DNA of 64,000 bases, from contig NZ_JADDUM010000137.1 of assembly GCF_015163715.1 (NCBI RefSeq), positions 21,712-85,711 of the forward strand. The letters are read 5' to 3'. The stretch is from Pseudomonas cyclaminis (GTDB lineage Bacteria > Pseudomonadota > Gammaproteobacteria > Pseudomonadales > Pseudomonadaceae). Numbering within the stretch: position 1 is the first letter of the stretch; each line of letters begins with the position of its first letter. The position numbers were made by a program, and so were the translations under genes. Shown in pieces: positions 17,991 through 26,769 of this stretch. Under the pieces are notes generated by a model that did not search any database, was not told where the DNA came from, and was given only the letters and a program-made list of their open reading frames with translations.

Positions 17991-20366
17991 TTAGACGGAC
18001 GCTTGGCCTTCCGCCAGGAAGAACCAGGTTTCCAGCACGGAGTCGGGGTTCAGCGAGACGCTTTCGATGCCCTGTTCCATCAGCCATTTGGCCAGGTCCG
18101 GGTGGTCGGAAGGGCCTTGGCCGCAGATGCCGATGTACTTGCCAGCCTTGTTACAGGCCTGGATAGCGTTGGCCAGCAGCTTCTTGACCGCAGGATTACG
18201 CTCGTCGAACAAGTGGGCGATGATCCCCGAATCGCGGTCCAGGCCCAGGGTCAACTGGGTCAGGTCGTTGGAGCCGATGGAGAAGCCGTCGAAGAACTCC
18301 AGGAACTCTTCGGCCAGAATGGCGTTGGACGGCAGTTCGCACATCATGATCACGCGCAGGCCGTTTTCGCCACGGGACAGACCGTTTTCAGCCAGCAGGT
18401 CGACCACTTGGCTCGCTTCGCCCAGGGTGCGGACGAACGGCACCATGATCTCGACGTTGGTCAGGCCCATCTCGTTGCGTACACGTTTCAGCGCACGGCA
18501 TTCCAGCTCGAAGCAATCACGGAACGCTTCGCTGATGTAACGCGAGGCGCCGCGGAAACCCAGCATCGGGTTTTCTTCTTCCGGCTCGTAGAGCTTGCCG
18601 CCGATCAGGTTGGCGTATTCATTGGACTTGAAGTCCGACAGGCGCACGATGACTTTTTTCGGGTAGAACGCCGCCGCCAGGGTGCTGATGCCTTCCACCA
18701 GCTTCTCGACGTAGAAGCCCACCGGGTCGTTATAACCGGCGATGCGCTTGTCGACGCTTTCCTTGATGTCCAGCGGCAGGCCGTCGTAGTTCAGCAGGGC
18801 CTTGGGGTGCACGCCGATCATGCGGTTGATGATGAATTCCAGGCGGGCCAGGCCCACACCGGCGTTCGGCAACTGTGCGAAGTCGAAGGCACGGTCCGGG
18901 TTGCCGACGTTCATCATGATCTTGAACGGCAGGTCCGGCATGGCGTCGATGGAGTTCTGCTTGATGTCGAAGCCCAGCTCACCTTCGAAGATGAAACCGG
19001 TGTCGCCTTCGGCGCAGGATACGGTCACGCCCTGACCATCTTTGAGCAGTTGGGTGGCGTTGCCGCAACCCACGACGGCCGGAATCCCCAGCTCACGGGC
19101 GATGATCGCCGCGTGGCAGGTACGGCCGCCGCGGTTGGTGACGATGGCGCTCGCACGCTTCATCACCGGTTCCCAGTCCGGGTCGGTCATGTCGGAGACC
19201 AGTACGTCACCTGGCTGGACCTTGTCCATTTCGGACACGTCCTTGATGATCCGCACCTTGCCGGCGCCGATGCGCTGGCCGATGGCACGGCCTTCCACCA
19301 GCACGGTGCCGGTTTCTTTCAGCAGGTAGCGCTCCATGACGTTGGCCGAAGTGCGGCTCTTCACGGTTTCCGGGCGGGCCTGCACGATGTACAGCTTGCC
19401 GTCGTCACCGTCTTTGGCCCATTCGATGTCCATCGGGCACTTGTAGTGCTTTTCGATGATCATGGCTTGCTTGGCCAATTCGCTGACCTCAGCGTCGGAC
19501 AGACAGAAACGTGCGCGCTCGGCCTTGTCCACATCAACGGTCTTGACCGAACGACCGGCCTTGGCCTCGTCGCCGTAGATCATCTTGATCGCCTTGCTGC
19601 CCAGGTTGCGGCGCAGGATGGCCGGGCGGCCGGCTTCAAGGGTGTGCTTGTGTACGTAGAATTCGTCCGGATTGACCGCGCCTTGTACGACGGTTTCGCC
19701 CAGGCCGTAGGCGCCGGTGATAAACACCACGTCACGGAAGCCTGACTCGGTGTCCAGGGTGAACATCACGCCGGCGGTGCCGGTTTCCGAACGCACCATG
19801 CGCTGCACACCGGCAGACAAAGCCACCAGCTTGTGGTCGAAACCTTGGTGTACGCGGTAGGAAATGGCGCGGTCGTTAAAGAGAGAGGCAAACACTTCCT
19901 TGGCGGCGCGGATCACGTTTTCTACGCCACGGATGTTAAGGAAGGTCTCTTGCTGACCCGCGAAGGACGCATCCGGCAAGTCTTCGGCGGTGGCGGAGGA
20001 ACGCACGGCAACGGCCATATCCGGATTGCCGGCCGACAGAGCGGCGAAGGCGGTGCGGATTTCTTCGTTGAGCTTCTCGGGGAACTCGGCGTCCATGATC
20101 CACTGGCGGATCTGGCTGCCAGTCTTGGCCAGGGCGTTGACGTCATCGACGTCCAGGGCGTCCAGCGCGGCGTGGATCTGAGCGTTGAGGCCGCTCAGTT
20201 CGAGGAAATCGCGGTAAGCCTGGGCCGTGGTGGCGAAACCACCGGGCACCGACACACCTGCGCCTGCAAGATTACTGATCATCTCGCCGAGGGATGCGTT
20301 CTTGCCCCCTACGTGCTCTACATCATGGACGCCGAGCTTATCGAGGGAAACTACGTACTCTACCAA
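17991..20366 (-). CDS. ppsA: Phosphoenolpyruvate synthase
   Basis: Converts pyruvate, ATP and water to PEP, AMP and phosphate for gluconeogenesis. The 791-residue protein has an N-terminal ATP-grasp part ([47 protein letters not shown]). The central phosphohistidine domain has [14 protein letters not shown] at about residue 420 (catalytic His). The C-terminal PEP-binding barrel has [19 protein letters not shown] and [18 protein letters not shown], with the CGQGPSD cysteine near the end. It diverges from its regulator ppsR across 178 bp. Confidence 0.97.
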   Translation of the reverse strand: MVEYVVSLDKLGVHDVEHVGGKNASLGEMISNLAGAGVSVPGGFATTAQAYRDFLELSGLNAQIHAALDALDVDDVNALAKTGSQIRQWIMDAEFPEKLNEEIRTAFAALSAGNPDMAVAVRSSATAEDLPDASFAGQQETFLNIRGVENVIRAAKEVFASLFNDRAISYRVHQGFDHKLVALSAGVQRMVRSETGTAGVMFTLDTESGFRDVVFITGAYGLGETVVQGAVNPDEFYVHKHTLEAGRPAILRRNLGSKAIKMIYGDEAKAGRSVKTVDVDKAERARFCLSDAEVSELAKQAMIIEKHYKCPMDIEWAKDGDDGKLYIVQARPETVKSRTSANVMERYLLKETGTVLVEGRAIGQRIGAGKVRIIKDVSEMDKVQPGDVLVSDMTDPDWEPVMKRASAIVTNRGGRTCHAAIIARELGIPAVVGCGNATQLLKDGQGVTVSCAEGDTGFIFEGELGFDIKQNSIDAMPDLPFKIMMNVGNPDRAFDFAQLPNAGVGLARLEFIINRMIGVHPKALLNYDGLPLDIKESVDKRIAGYNDPVGFYVEKLVEGISTLAAAFYPKKVIVRLSDFKSNEYANLIGGKLYEPEEENPMLGFRGASRYISEAFRDCFELECRALKRVRNEMGLTNVEIMVPFVRTLGEASQVVDLLAENGLSRGENGLRVIMMCELPSNAILAEEFLEFFDGFSIGSNDLTQLTLGLDRDSGIIAHLFDERNPAVKKLLANAIQACNKAGKYIGICGQGPSDHPDLAKWLMEQGIESVSLNPDSVLETWFFLAEGQASV

Positions 20367-20544
20367 GGTGATCTCTCCACTTTCTGTGTTGGAAAAGCTC
20401 AGGACGCCGGCTGCTCAGTAGGAGCGTTCGCCAGCGCTTGTGGCCTGGACCTGGAAAATAAGTGAGAATGCGGCCCACTGCGGGACGGCAAAATCGCGCC
20501 TATCATATCCAAGATTCGCCATCAGCTTAAGGCCCAGGGCTCAA

Positions 20545-21363
20545 ATGAAACGATCTGCTTTCTTTATCTCCGACGGCACCGGCATCACAGCCGAAACATT
20601 GGGTCAAAGCCTGCTCGCGCAGTTCGAAAACATTACCTTCGCCAAATTCACGCGGCCCTATATCGACAGCGTGGATAAAGCGCGGGCCATGGTACAACAA
20701 ATCAATCTGGCGGCTGAAAAAGACGGTTTTCGGCCGATCATTTTCGACACCATCGTCAATCAAGACATCCGTGAGATTCTCGCAACGTCGAATGGTTTCA
20801 TGATCGACATTTTCTCGACCTTCCTGGCGCCACTGGAGCAGGAGTTGAGTGAACACTCCTCCTACTCCGTCGGAAAGTCCCATTCCATTGGGCATAACTC
20901 CAACTACATGGAGCGTATCGAGGCGGTGAACTTCGCCCTCGACAACGACGATGGCGCCCGCACGCACTACTACGACAAGGCCGACCTGATCCTGGTGGGC
21001 GTGTCGCGCTGCGGCAAAACGCCTACCTGTCTGTACATGGCCATGCAATTCGGCATCCGCGCAGCCAACTACCCGTTGACCGAAGACGACATGGAACACC
21101 TGACGCTGCCGGCCGCCCTGCGCGCCCACTCCCACAAGCTGTTCGGCCTGACCATCGACCCGGACCGCCTGACGGCCATCCGCAACGAGCGCAAGCCCAA
21201 CAGTCGCTACTCAAGCTATGCCCAGTGCGAGTTCGAAGTGCGCGAAGTAGAAAATCTGTTCCGTCGCGAGAATATTGCGCACATCAATTCCACGCATTTT
21301 TCGGTTGAAGAGATTTCAGCGAAGATTCTGGTGGAGAAAGGCGTGGAGCGGCGCTTCAAGTAA
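20545..21363 (+). CDS. ppsR: PEP synthase regulatory protein (bifunctional kinase/pyrophosphorylase)
   Basis: Controls PpsA by ADP-dependent phosphorylation and Pi-dependent dephosphorylation of a threonine beside the catalytic histidine. The 272-residue protein starts [20 protein letters not shown], typical of the DUF299/PSRP family, and has the P-loop [15 protein letters not shown] near residue 152. The true start is the ATG at 20545; earlier in-frame sequence overlaps the ppsA promoter region. Divergent pairing with ppsA confirms the assignment. Confidence 0.95.
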   Translation: MKRSAFFISDGTGITAETLGQSLLAQFENITFAKFTRPYIDSVDKARAMVQQINLAAEKDGFRPIIFDTIVNQDIREILATSNGFMIDIFSTFLAPLEQELSEHSSYSVGKSHSIGHNSNYMERIEAVNFALDNDDGARTHYYDKADLILVGVSRCGKTPTCLYMAMQFGIRAANYPLTEDDMEHLTLPAALRAHSHKLFGLTIDPDRLTAIRNERKPNSRYSSYAQCEFEVREVENLFRRENIAHINSTHFSVEEISAKILVEKGVERRFK

Positions 21364-21381
21364 TATTTTCTGCCTGGCACT

Positions 21382-21430
21382 TTTGTGGTGAGCGAGCTTG
21401 CCTCGCGCGGGGCAAGCCCGCTCACACAAA
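21382..21430. repeat. REP-like palindrome (GTGAGCGAGCTTGCC class)
   Basis: Imperfect inverted repeat: TTTGTGGTGAGCGAGCTTGCC, spacer, then GGGGCAAGCCCGCTCACACAAA arms. It sits between convergent ppsR and the MocR-type gene and may act as a transcript end. Confidence 0.75.
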
Positions 21431-21439
21431 GATCAAGGC

Positions 21440-22864
21440 CTACAGGTGAAACCGTCCACCACCCTGCCCCAACGCCGTCGCCAGCGCGTCAAACCCCGCC
21501 CGCAACAACTGATCATCGCCTGACGTATTGCAGATACTCGCTCGAATGAACTGCGGCACCGCCGTCTGCCCCACGGCGAATGCCTCGGCGGTGGCGATCA
21601 GGTAGTTGTTCTGCTTGAGCTCCGCCTCGATTTCCGACGCACGCCACGGCTCGGGCACTTCAATCCAGAAGTGCGGGCTGTTGAGGTGAGTGCGGTATTG
21701 CAGGCCTTCGAGCAGGTCACGCACCAAGGCTTTACGCCGGCTGATCTCATTGATCTGCTGGCGCAGCAAGTACTCCGCCGTGCCGTTTTCGATCCACTGG
21801 GTGGCCAGTTCCAGGGTCACCGGCGTGGCCATCCAGCAGGTTGAGCGCAAGGCAGCCGAGATCCGGCTGACCAGCGCCGGCGGTGCATGCACATACCCCA
21901 CGCGCAGTCCGGCGGACACCGCCTTGCTCAGGCTACTGATCAAAATCGTACGCTCGGGGGCGAAATGGCTGAGAGGCGGCGGCCGATCTTCTACCAATAC
22001 ACCGTGGGCTTCGTCCTCCAGGATCAGCAGATTGTGCTCGCGGCACACCTTGACCAGCGCCTCGCGGCGCGCCACCGATAACACGGCGGTGGTGGGGTTC
22101 TGGATCGTCGGCGTGCAGTACAGCGCCGAAATCCGGTGGTTTCGACAGACTTCATCCAGCGCATTCGGCAGCACGCCCTCGTCATCCATCTCCAGGCCGA
22201 TCAGGCGTATGCCGAGCATGCGCGCTGCGGTGATCAGGCCTGGGTACGTCAGTTGTTCGGTCACCACCGTATCGCCGGCCCGCAGCAGCGCCATCATCGC
22301 GCAGAGCAGGCCGTGCTGGCCGCCATTCACGCAAATGACCTGTTCAGGGATGGGATGAAAGTCACGCTGCACCAACCATTGCGCACCGGCTTCGCGGTAG
22401 CGCGGCAGGCCAGCGTCCGGGGTGTAGGCGCTGATGTCCTGGAGAAACTTGGCGTTGGTCGACAGGGTTTGGAAGCTCTGGGCCAGGAAGGTGGTCTCCT
22501 GCCCGGGGATATGCATGTTGCGGCTCATATCGAAGTACTGGCGCGGCTCCTCGCTGACGTTGCGAAAGCCTTCATCGCGCTGGCGCTCCATCCCACGCTT
22601 GCGCACGAATGTTCCGTCACCAACGCGGGCGACAACCAAACCCAGGCGTTCCAACTCACCGTAGGCCCGGCTGATGGTGCCAATGGTCACCCCCAGATTG
22701 TCGGAAAGCACCCGATGGGGCGGCAGTTTTCGTCCTGGTTCAATCAAGCCTTCGAGGATGCCCCGTTCCATGACATCGGACAGGCGCTTGTACTTCACGC
22801 CCTGACCGTTGGACAACCCCTCACGCATAATTGACACCATGTCAATATTTGTTTTGACAGCCAT
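21440..22864 (-). CDS. MocR-type (GntR–aminotransferase) transcription regulator
   Basis: A 474-residue PLP-dependent regulator. Residues about 20-95 form a GntR winged helix (MERGILEGLIEPGRKLPPHR, VTIGTISRAYGELERLGLV, GTFVRKRG). Residues 120-470 form a fold-type I aminotransferase domain with VNGGQHGLLCAM, YCTPTIQNPTTAV, LILEDEAHG and the PLP-lysine segment ISSLSKAVSAGLRVGY. Such regulators sense amino acids, vitamin B6 or related amines. It diverges from the exporter/sulfur-carrier operon across 103 bp that contain three direct repeats, so it most likely controls that operon. The effector is unknown. Start choice is between 22864, 22840 and 22828; the first has MAVKTNIDMVSIM. Confidence 0.92.
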   Translation of the reverse strand: MAVKTNIDMVSIMREGLSNGQGVKYKRLSDVMERGILEGLIEPGRKLPPHRVLSDNLGVTIGTISRAYGELERLGLVVARVGDGTFVRKRGMERQRDEGFRNVSEEPRQYFDMSRNMHIPGQETTFLAQSFQTLSTNAKFLQDISAYTPDAGLPRYREAGAQWLVQRDFHPIPEQVICVNGGQHGLLCAMMALLRAGDTVVTEQLTYPGLITAARMLGIRLIGLEMDDEGVLPNALDEVCRNHRISALYCTPTIQNPTTAVLSVARREALVKVCREHNLLILEDEAHGVLVEDRPPPLSHFAPERTILISSLSKAVSAGLRVGYVHAPPALVSRISAALRSTCWMATPVTLELATQWIENGTAEYLLRQQINEISRRKALVRDLLEGLQYRTHLNSPHFWIEVPEPWRASEIEAELKQNNYLIATAEAFAVGQTAVPQFIRASICNTSGDDQLLRAGFDALATALGQGGGRFHL

Positions 22865-22892
22865 CTTTCGCCCTAATAGTGTGCTTTTACGG

Positions 22893-22943
22893 GTTCAATC
22901 GCCGAATTTAATAACTTATTACAAGTTCAATATAGAGTTCAAT
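22893..22943. promoter_or_regulatory. Three direct GTTCAAT repeats, candidate MocR operator
   Basis: GTTCAAT occurs at 22893-22899, 22925-22931 and 22937-22943, all in the same orientation, in the short divergent region between the MocR-type gene and its neighbour. Start-to-start distances are 32 and 12 bp, about three helical turns and one turn. MocR proteins such as GabR and PdxR bind spaced direct repeats, which fits. Not tested. Confidence 0.55.
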
Positions 22944-22967
22944 TTCGGCTCAGGGAAGCAATAAACG

Positions 22968-23918
22968 ATGCCAATGTCCGCCGTTATCGAAAACACCGCC
23001 AAAACCAAAACCCAAAAACAGTGGCTGGCCGGGCTGATCACCAGTGTGATGTTCCTGATCGTGTGCCTGAGTTGGGGCACGACCTGGCTGGGCATCAAGA
23101 TCGCCGTGGAAAGCGTGCCACCGCTGACCTCCGCCGGCCTGCGCTTCCTCATCGCCTTCCCGCTGTTCCTGTGTTTCGCCATGGTGCGCCGCGAGCCGAT
23201 CCTGTTTCCCCGCGAAAGCCGCTGGTTCTTCGTGTTCGTGACCCTGTCCTACTTCAGCGTGCCCTACTACCTGCTCAACTATGGCGAGATGCATGTCTCG
23301 TCCGGCCTGACCGCCCTGCTCTTCAGTTGCATGCCGGTATTCATCCTGATTTTCTCCGCGCTGTTCCTGCGCGAGCGCATCTACTTTTCCCAGGTGGTCG
23401 GCATCGGCATCGGCTTCGGCAGCCTGTACATGATCATTCGCAGCCAAGGCCTGCACCTGGACCACGCCGAGTTCTTCGGGGTGCTGGCGATCCTGACGGC
23501 CGCGATCATGCATGCCTTGTGCTACGTGATTACCAAGCAGAAAGGCAGCGCCATCAGCGTCATCACCTACAACACCCTGCCCATCGGCATCGCCGGCCTG
23601 ATGCTGTTCGTCGCCGGGCTGTGGTTTGAAACACCCACCTTTGAAGACATCACCCTGCGTTCCTGGAGCGCCCTGTTCTACCTCGGTCTGGTGGCCTCGG
23701 TGGGCGGGTTCATCGTGTACTTCATGCTGCTCAAGCGCTTGAGCCCGATCATCCTGTCGTTCGTGTTCATTATCTTCCCGGTGTTCGCGGTGATCATCGG
23801 CGCCTGGTACGAAGGCGTGGCGATTTCCCGCGACCTGATGCTGTACTCAGCCATCCTGCTGGCCGGTTTTGCGATCACCAAGTTGCCCATTGAAAAACTC
23901 ATGGCCAAGAAAAATTGA
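22968..23918 (+). CDS. EamA/DMT-family transporter (putative metabolite exporter)
   Basis: A 316-residue inner-membrane protein with ten predicted helices in two EamA repeats: FLIVCLSWGTTWLGIKIAVESVPP opens the first and GLVASVGGFIVYFMLLKRLSP lies in the second. EamA members include cysteine/O-acetylserine and other amino-acid exporters, which matters because the next genes encode cysteine-type biosynthesis enzymes. It ends 23 bp before the fused JAMM gene and faces away from the MocR-type regulator, so it is taken as the first gene of the operon. Substrate is inferred only. Confidence 0.88.
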   Translation: MPMSAVIENTAKTKTQKQWLAGLITSVMFLIVCLSWGTTWLGIKIAVESVPPLTSAGLRFLIAFPLFLCFAMVRREPILFPRESRWFFVFVTLSYFSVPYYLLNYGEMHVSSGLTALLFSCMPVFILIFSALFLRERIYFSQVVGIGIGFGSLYMIIRSQGLHLDHAEFFGVLAILTAAIMHALCYVITKQKGSAISVITYNTLPIGIAGLMLFVAGLWFETPTFEDITLRSWSALFYLGLVASVGGFIVYFMLLKRLSPIILSFVFIIFPVFAVIIGAWYEGVAISRDLMLYSAILLAGFAITKLPIEKLMAKKN

Positions 23919-23941
23919 CCACCAACCAACGCGAGAGAAAC

Positions 23942-25423
23942 ATGGAAGTCCTCCGCCCCACCGCCCTGGAACAGATCTACGCCCACGCCAGCCGCAGCTA
24001 TCCCGAGGAATGCTGCGGCTACGTCTTCGCCGATGGCAGCGTGTACCTGGGCAGCAATATCCAGAATGAACTGCACCACAAAAACCCCGAGATGTACCCA
24101 CGCAGCGCGGCCAACGGCTACACCTTCTCGGTGGCCGACACCCTGCTGTTGAACAAGGCGTTTCGCAGCGACAACCCCGTGGTGGTGATCTACCACTCTC
24201 ACCCGGACGTCGGCGCCTATTTCAGCGACGAGGACCAGGACAAGGCGCTGTTCCAGGGTGAGCCGATCCACCCCGTGAGCTACCTGGTGGTCGATGTTCG
24301 CCAGGGCCAGGCCCTCGGCTCCAAGCTGTTTGCCTGGGATGGCACACAGTTCGCCCTTCAACCCTTCAACGACCTGCACACGGAGTTGTCCATGAACGCT
24401 GTCTCTTTCCCCGATATCCTGGTTCGCGTGGCCAAGCTGCCGGAATCGACCCTTGAGAGCACCGGATCGACATTGCGCGAAGTCATTGAAAACCTCTGCA
24501 ACAGCCACCCGCAGTTGCGCCCGCATCTGTTTCACGAAAAGAACAACCAGCTCAAGGAACACTTCCTGTTTACCGCCGAGGAAGAGCTGATCGATGCCGA
24601 CGAACCGTTGCCGGAAAAAGCCAGGATCGAAGTGCTGCTCGCCACCTCAGGCGGCATTGACGTCGACACCCTGAGCAACGAAGAAGTCCAGCGCTACGTG
24701 CGCCACATCACCCTGCCCGGCGTCGGCCGCGAAGGTCAGTTGAACCTCAAGAAAGCAAAAGTGCTGATCATCGGCACCGGCGGCCTGGGCTCGCCCATCA
24801 GCCTGTACCTGGCGGCGGCCGGCGTCGGCACTGTGGGTCTGGTGGATTTCGACGTGGTGGAAAGCAGCAACCTGCAACGCCAGATCGTCCATGGCAACAG
24901 CACCCTCGGTATGCCCAAGGTCGAATCCGCCAGGCAACGCCTGCAAGACCTCAACCGTCATATCCAGATCAACGCCCACGACACCGCGCTGAATGCCGAT
25001 AACGCCCTGGAACTGGTGGGCGCCTATGACCTGGTGATCGACGGCACCGACAATTTCGACACCCGCTACCTGGTCAATGACGCGTGCGTCCAGCTTGGAA
25101 AACCCTTGGTATATGGCGCCATCTACCGTTTCGACGGGCAGATCAGCGTGCTCAACTACAAGGGCGGGCCGTGCTACCGCTGCCTGTTCCCCAGCGCACC
25201 GCCCGCAGAACTGGCGCCCAATTGCAGCGCCGGTGGCGTGATCGGCGTGCTGCCCGGCGTGGTCGGGATGATCCAGGCGACCGAGGCCATCAAGCTGCTG
25301 ATCGGCATTGGCGAGCCGCTGTCCGGGCGTTTGATGCGTTTCGATGCGCTGGCGATGAAATTCAGCGAAATCCGCTTCAAGCGCGCGCCGACTGCCGTGC
25401 TGTTCCGAACTGCGCCACAGTGA
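23942..25423 (+). CDS. JAMM peptidase–ubiquitin-like carrier–E1 (ThiF/MoeB) fusion
   Basis: One 493-residue chain with three domains. Residues 1-145 are a JAB1/MPN (JAMM) metallopeptidase: PEECCGYVF with the glutamate and HSHPDVGAYFSDED with the full HxHP-x6-SxxD zinc motif. Residues 151-238 are a MoaD/ThiS/CysO-like beta-grasp domain ending in LLATSGG (Gly237-Gly238). Residues 245-485 are an E1-like adenylyltransferase: KVLIIGTGGLGSPISLYL, DVVESSNLQRQI, and the first zinc pair CYRC. The frame ends TAVLFRTAPQ, just where a second CxxC and a rhodanese domain are expected; these lie in another frame. Codon 151 is an ATG with a GGAG site six bases upstream, so a separate carrier–E1 product may also be made. 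Expected role: adenylation and thiocarboxylation of the carrier glycine for sulfur transfer, with JAMM releasing the product. Confidence 0.88.
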   Translation: MEVLRPTALEQIYAHASRSYPEECCGYVFADGSVYLGSNIQNELHHKNPEMYPRSAANGYTFSVADTLLLNKAFRSDNPVVVIYHSHPDVGAYFSDEDQDKALFQGEPIHPVSYLVVDVRQGQALGSKLFAWDGTQFALQPFNDLHTELSMNAVSFPDILVRVAKLPESTLESTGSTLREVIENLCNSHPQLRPHLFHEKNNQLKEHFLFTAEEELIDADEPLPEKARIEVLLATSGGIDVDTLSNEEVQRYVRHITLPGVGREGQLNLKKAKVLIIGTGGLGSPISLYLAAAGVGTVGLVDFDVVESSNLQRQIVHGNSTLGMPKVESARQRLQDLNRHIQINAHDTALNADNALELVGAYDLVIDGTDNFDTRYLVNDACVQLGKPLVYGAIYRFDGQISVLNYKGGPCYRCLFPSAPPAELAPNCSAGGVIGVLPGVVGMIQATEAIKLLIGIGEPLSGRLMRFDALAMKFSEIRFKRAPTAVLFRTAPQ

Positions 25424-25439
25424 AACGGCCGCGCCAGCC

Positions 25440-25802
25440 GTGTGCGCCGACGCCCTGCCCAGCGCCCCGTCACTGGCCGAAGAACGTTACATCAAGCCCC
25501 GCGTCCTCAAGCAACTGCTCGAACACCCGCGCAGCGCCGACGTGCTGCTGGACGTGCGCGACGCCAGTGAGCTGGAGGTGTGCAAGTTACCGGGGGTGGT
25601 GCACATTCCCCTCGCCGAACTGGACGGTCAACTCGACCGTCTCAACCGCGACAACACCCATTACCTGATCTGCTATGCCGGCACCCGCGCCGAGCAAGCG
25701 GCCGGTACGCTGCTGGCGGCGGGTTTTGCCAACACCAAAGTCCTGCAAGGTGGCATGAAACATTGGGTTCGCGACGTCGAACCTGACATGCCCTTGTACT
25801 GA
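25440..25802 (+). CDS. Rhodanese domain, probably the displaced C-terminus of the E1 fusion
   Basis: Residues read DVLLDVRDASELEVCKLPGVVHIPLAELD, then YLICYAGTRAEQAAGTLLAAGF and LQGGMKHW: a single rhodanese domain with active-site cysteine in CYAGTR. The only start in frame is a GTG at 25440 with no ribosome-binding site. The same frame runs upstream through CSELRHSE, the usual sequence after the second zinc CxxC of MoeB-type E1 proteins. It therefore looks like the tail of a JAMM–UBL–E1–rhodanese protein of about 620 residues split by a frameshift between about 25388 and 25403. The rhodanese would pass persulfide sulfur to the adenylated carrier. A true separate gene is less likely. Confidence 0.75.
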   Translation: MCADALPSAPSLAEERYIKPRVLKQLLEHPRSADVLLDVRDASELEVCKLPGVVHIPLAELDGQLDRLNRDNTHYLICYAGTRAEQAAGTLLAAGFANTKVLQGGMKHWVRDVEPDMPLY

Positions 25803-25817
25803 GCCGAGGACCGACTG

Positions 25818-26732
25818 ATGTTGCATAACTCGATCCTCGAGGCCATCGGCCACACGCCCATCGTGCGCCTGGCGCAGTTTTCCGAAGACCTCGGCATCGA
25901 GGTCTACGCCAAGCTCGAATCCCTCAACCCCGGTGGCAGCCACAAGGCGCGCATCGCCTTGGGCATGATCCTCGACGCCGAGCGCCGGGGCGTGCTGATG
26001 CGTGATTCCGGGCAAACCATCATTGAGCCCAGCGGCGGCAATACCGGCATCGGCCTGGTGATGGCCGGCAATGTGCTGGGCTACAAAGTGGTGCTGGTAA
26101 TCCCCGACAACTACAGTGCCGAAAAGCAGAAGCTGCTGCGCCTGTACGGCGCCAAGGTGGTGCTGTCGGACAGCCGCCGGGGCAACAATTCCCATGGCGA
26201 AAAGTGCATGGAGCTGCAGCTGGAAAACCCCAGCTACGTGATGCTCAACCAGCAACGCAACGGCGCCAACCCGCAGACACACCGCGACACCACCGCACCG
26301 GAAATCCTCCGCGCCTTTGGCGAGCGCCGTGTGGACTACTTTGTCAGCGGCATCGGCACCGGTGGCCATATCACCGGTATCGGCGAAACCCTCAAAGCCG
26401 CCTGGCCGGCGATACGCGTCATGGGTGTGGAACCGGAGGAATGCGACCTGCTGAAAAACCAGCACGCGCCGCACCATATCCAGGGCCTGTCGATTGGCCT
26501 GATCCCGAGCATCCTCAACCTCAATGTGATCGACGGCATGCTCAAGGTGTCGCGCCAGGACTGCATCGACATGATGAAACGCATCATGCGCACCGACGCC
26601 ATCAGCCTGGGCCTGTCCTCCGCTGCCAACATGGTTGCCATCGCCAGGCTCGCCCCCGAACTGCCGCCCGAAACGGTGGTGTTGACCATGGTCTACGACA
26701 ATGCCGACAGCTACCTGCCCAGTTTTGAATAA
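25818..26732 (+). CDS. Cysteine synthase-like PLP enzyme
   Basis: A 304-residue fold-type II PLP enzyme of the CysK/CysM group. The PLP lysine lies in SLNPGGSHKAR (residue about 42), the substrate loop is EPSGGNTGIGLVMAG, and the phosphate cradle is SGIGTGGHITGIG near residue 176. CysK normally has SVKDR in the lysine motif; SHKAR is a variant. It starts 15 bp after the rhodanese stop. By analogy with mycobacterial CysM, which takes sulfur from the CysO thiocarboxylate, it may use the carrier domain of the upstream fusion as sulfur donor. The real substrates are unknown. Confidence 0.88.
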   Translation: MLHNSILEAIGHTPIVRLAQFSEDLGIEVYAKLESLNPGGSHKARIALGMILDAERRGVLMRDSGQTIIEPSGGNTGIGLVMAGNVLGYKVVLVIPDNYSAEKQKLLRLYGAKVVLSDSRRGNNSHGEKCMELQLENPSYVMLNQQRNGANPQTHRDTTAPEILRAFGERRVDYFVSGIGTGGHITGIGETLKAAWPAIRVMGVEPEECDLLKNQHAPHHIQGLSIGLIPSILNLNVIDGMLKVSRQDCIDMMKRIMRTDAISLGLSSAANMVAIARLAPELPPETVVLTMVYDNADSYLPSFE

Positions 26733-26769
26733 CCGGTTTTCCAACCAGCCAGAATGCGGGGGTGCCTCC

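Noticed and set aside
17964..19745. 593-codon plus-strand open frame
   Set aside because: Antisense of ppsA; the minus strand encodes an intact PEP synthase.
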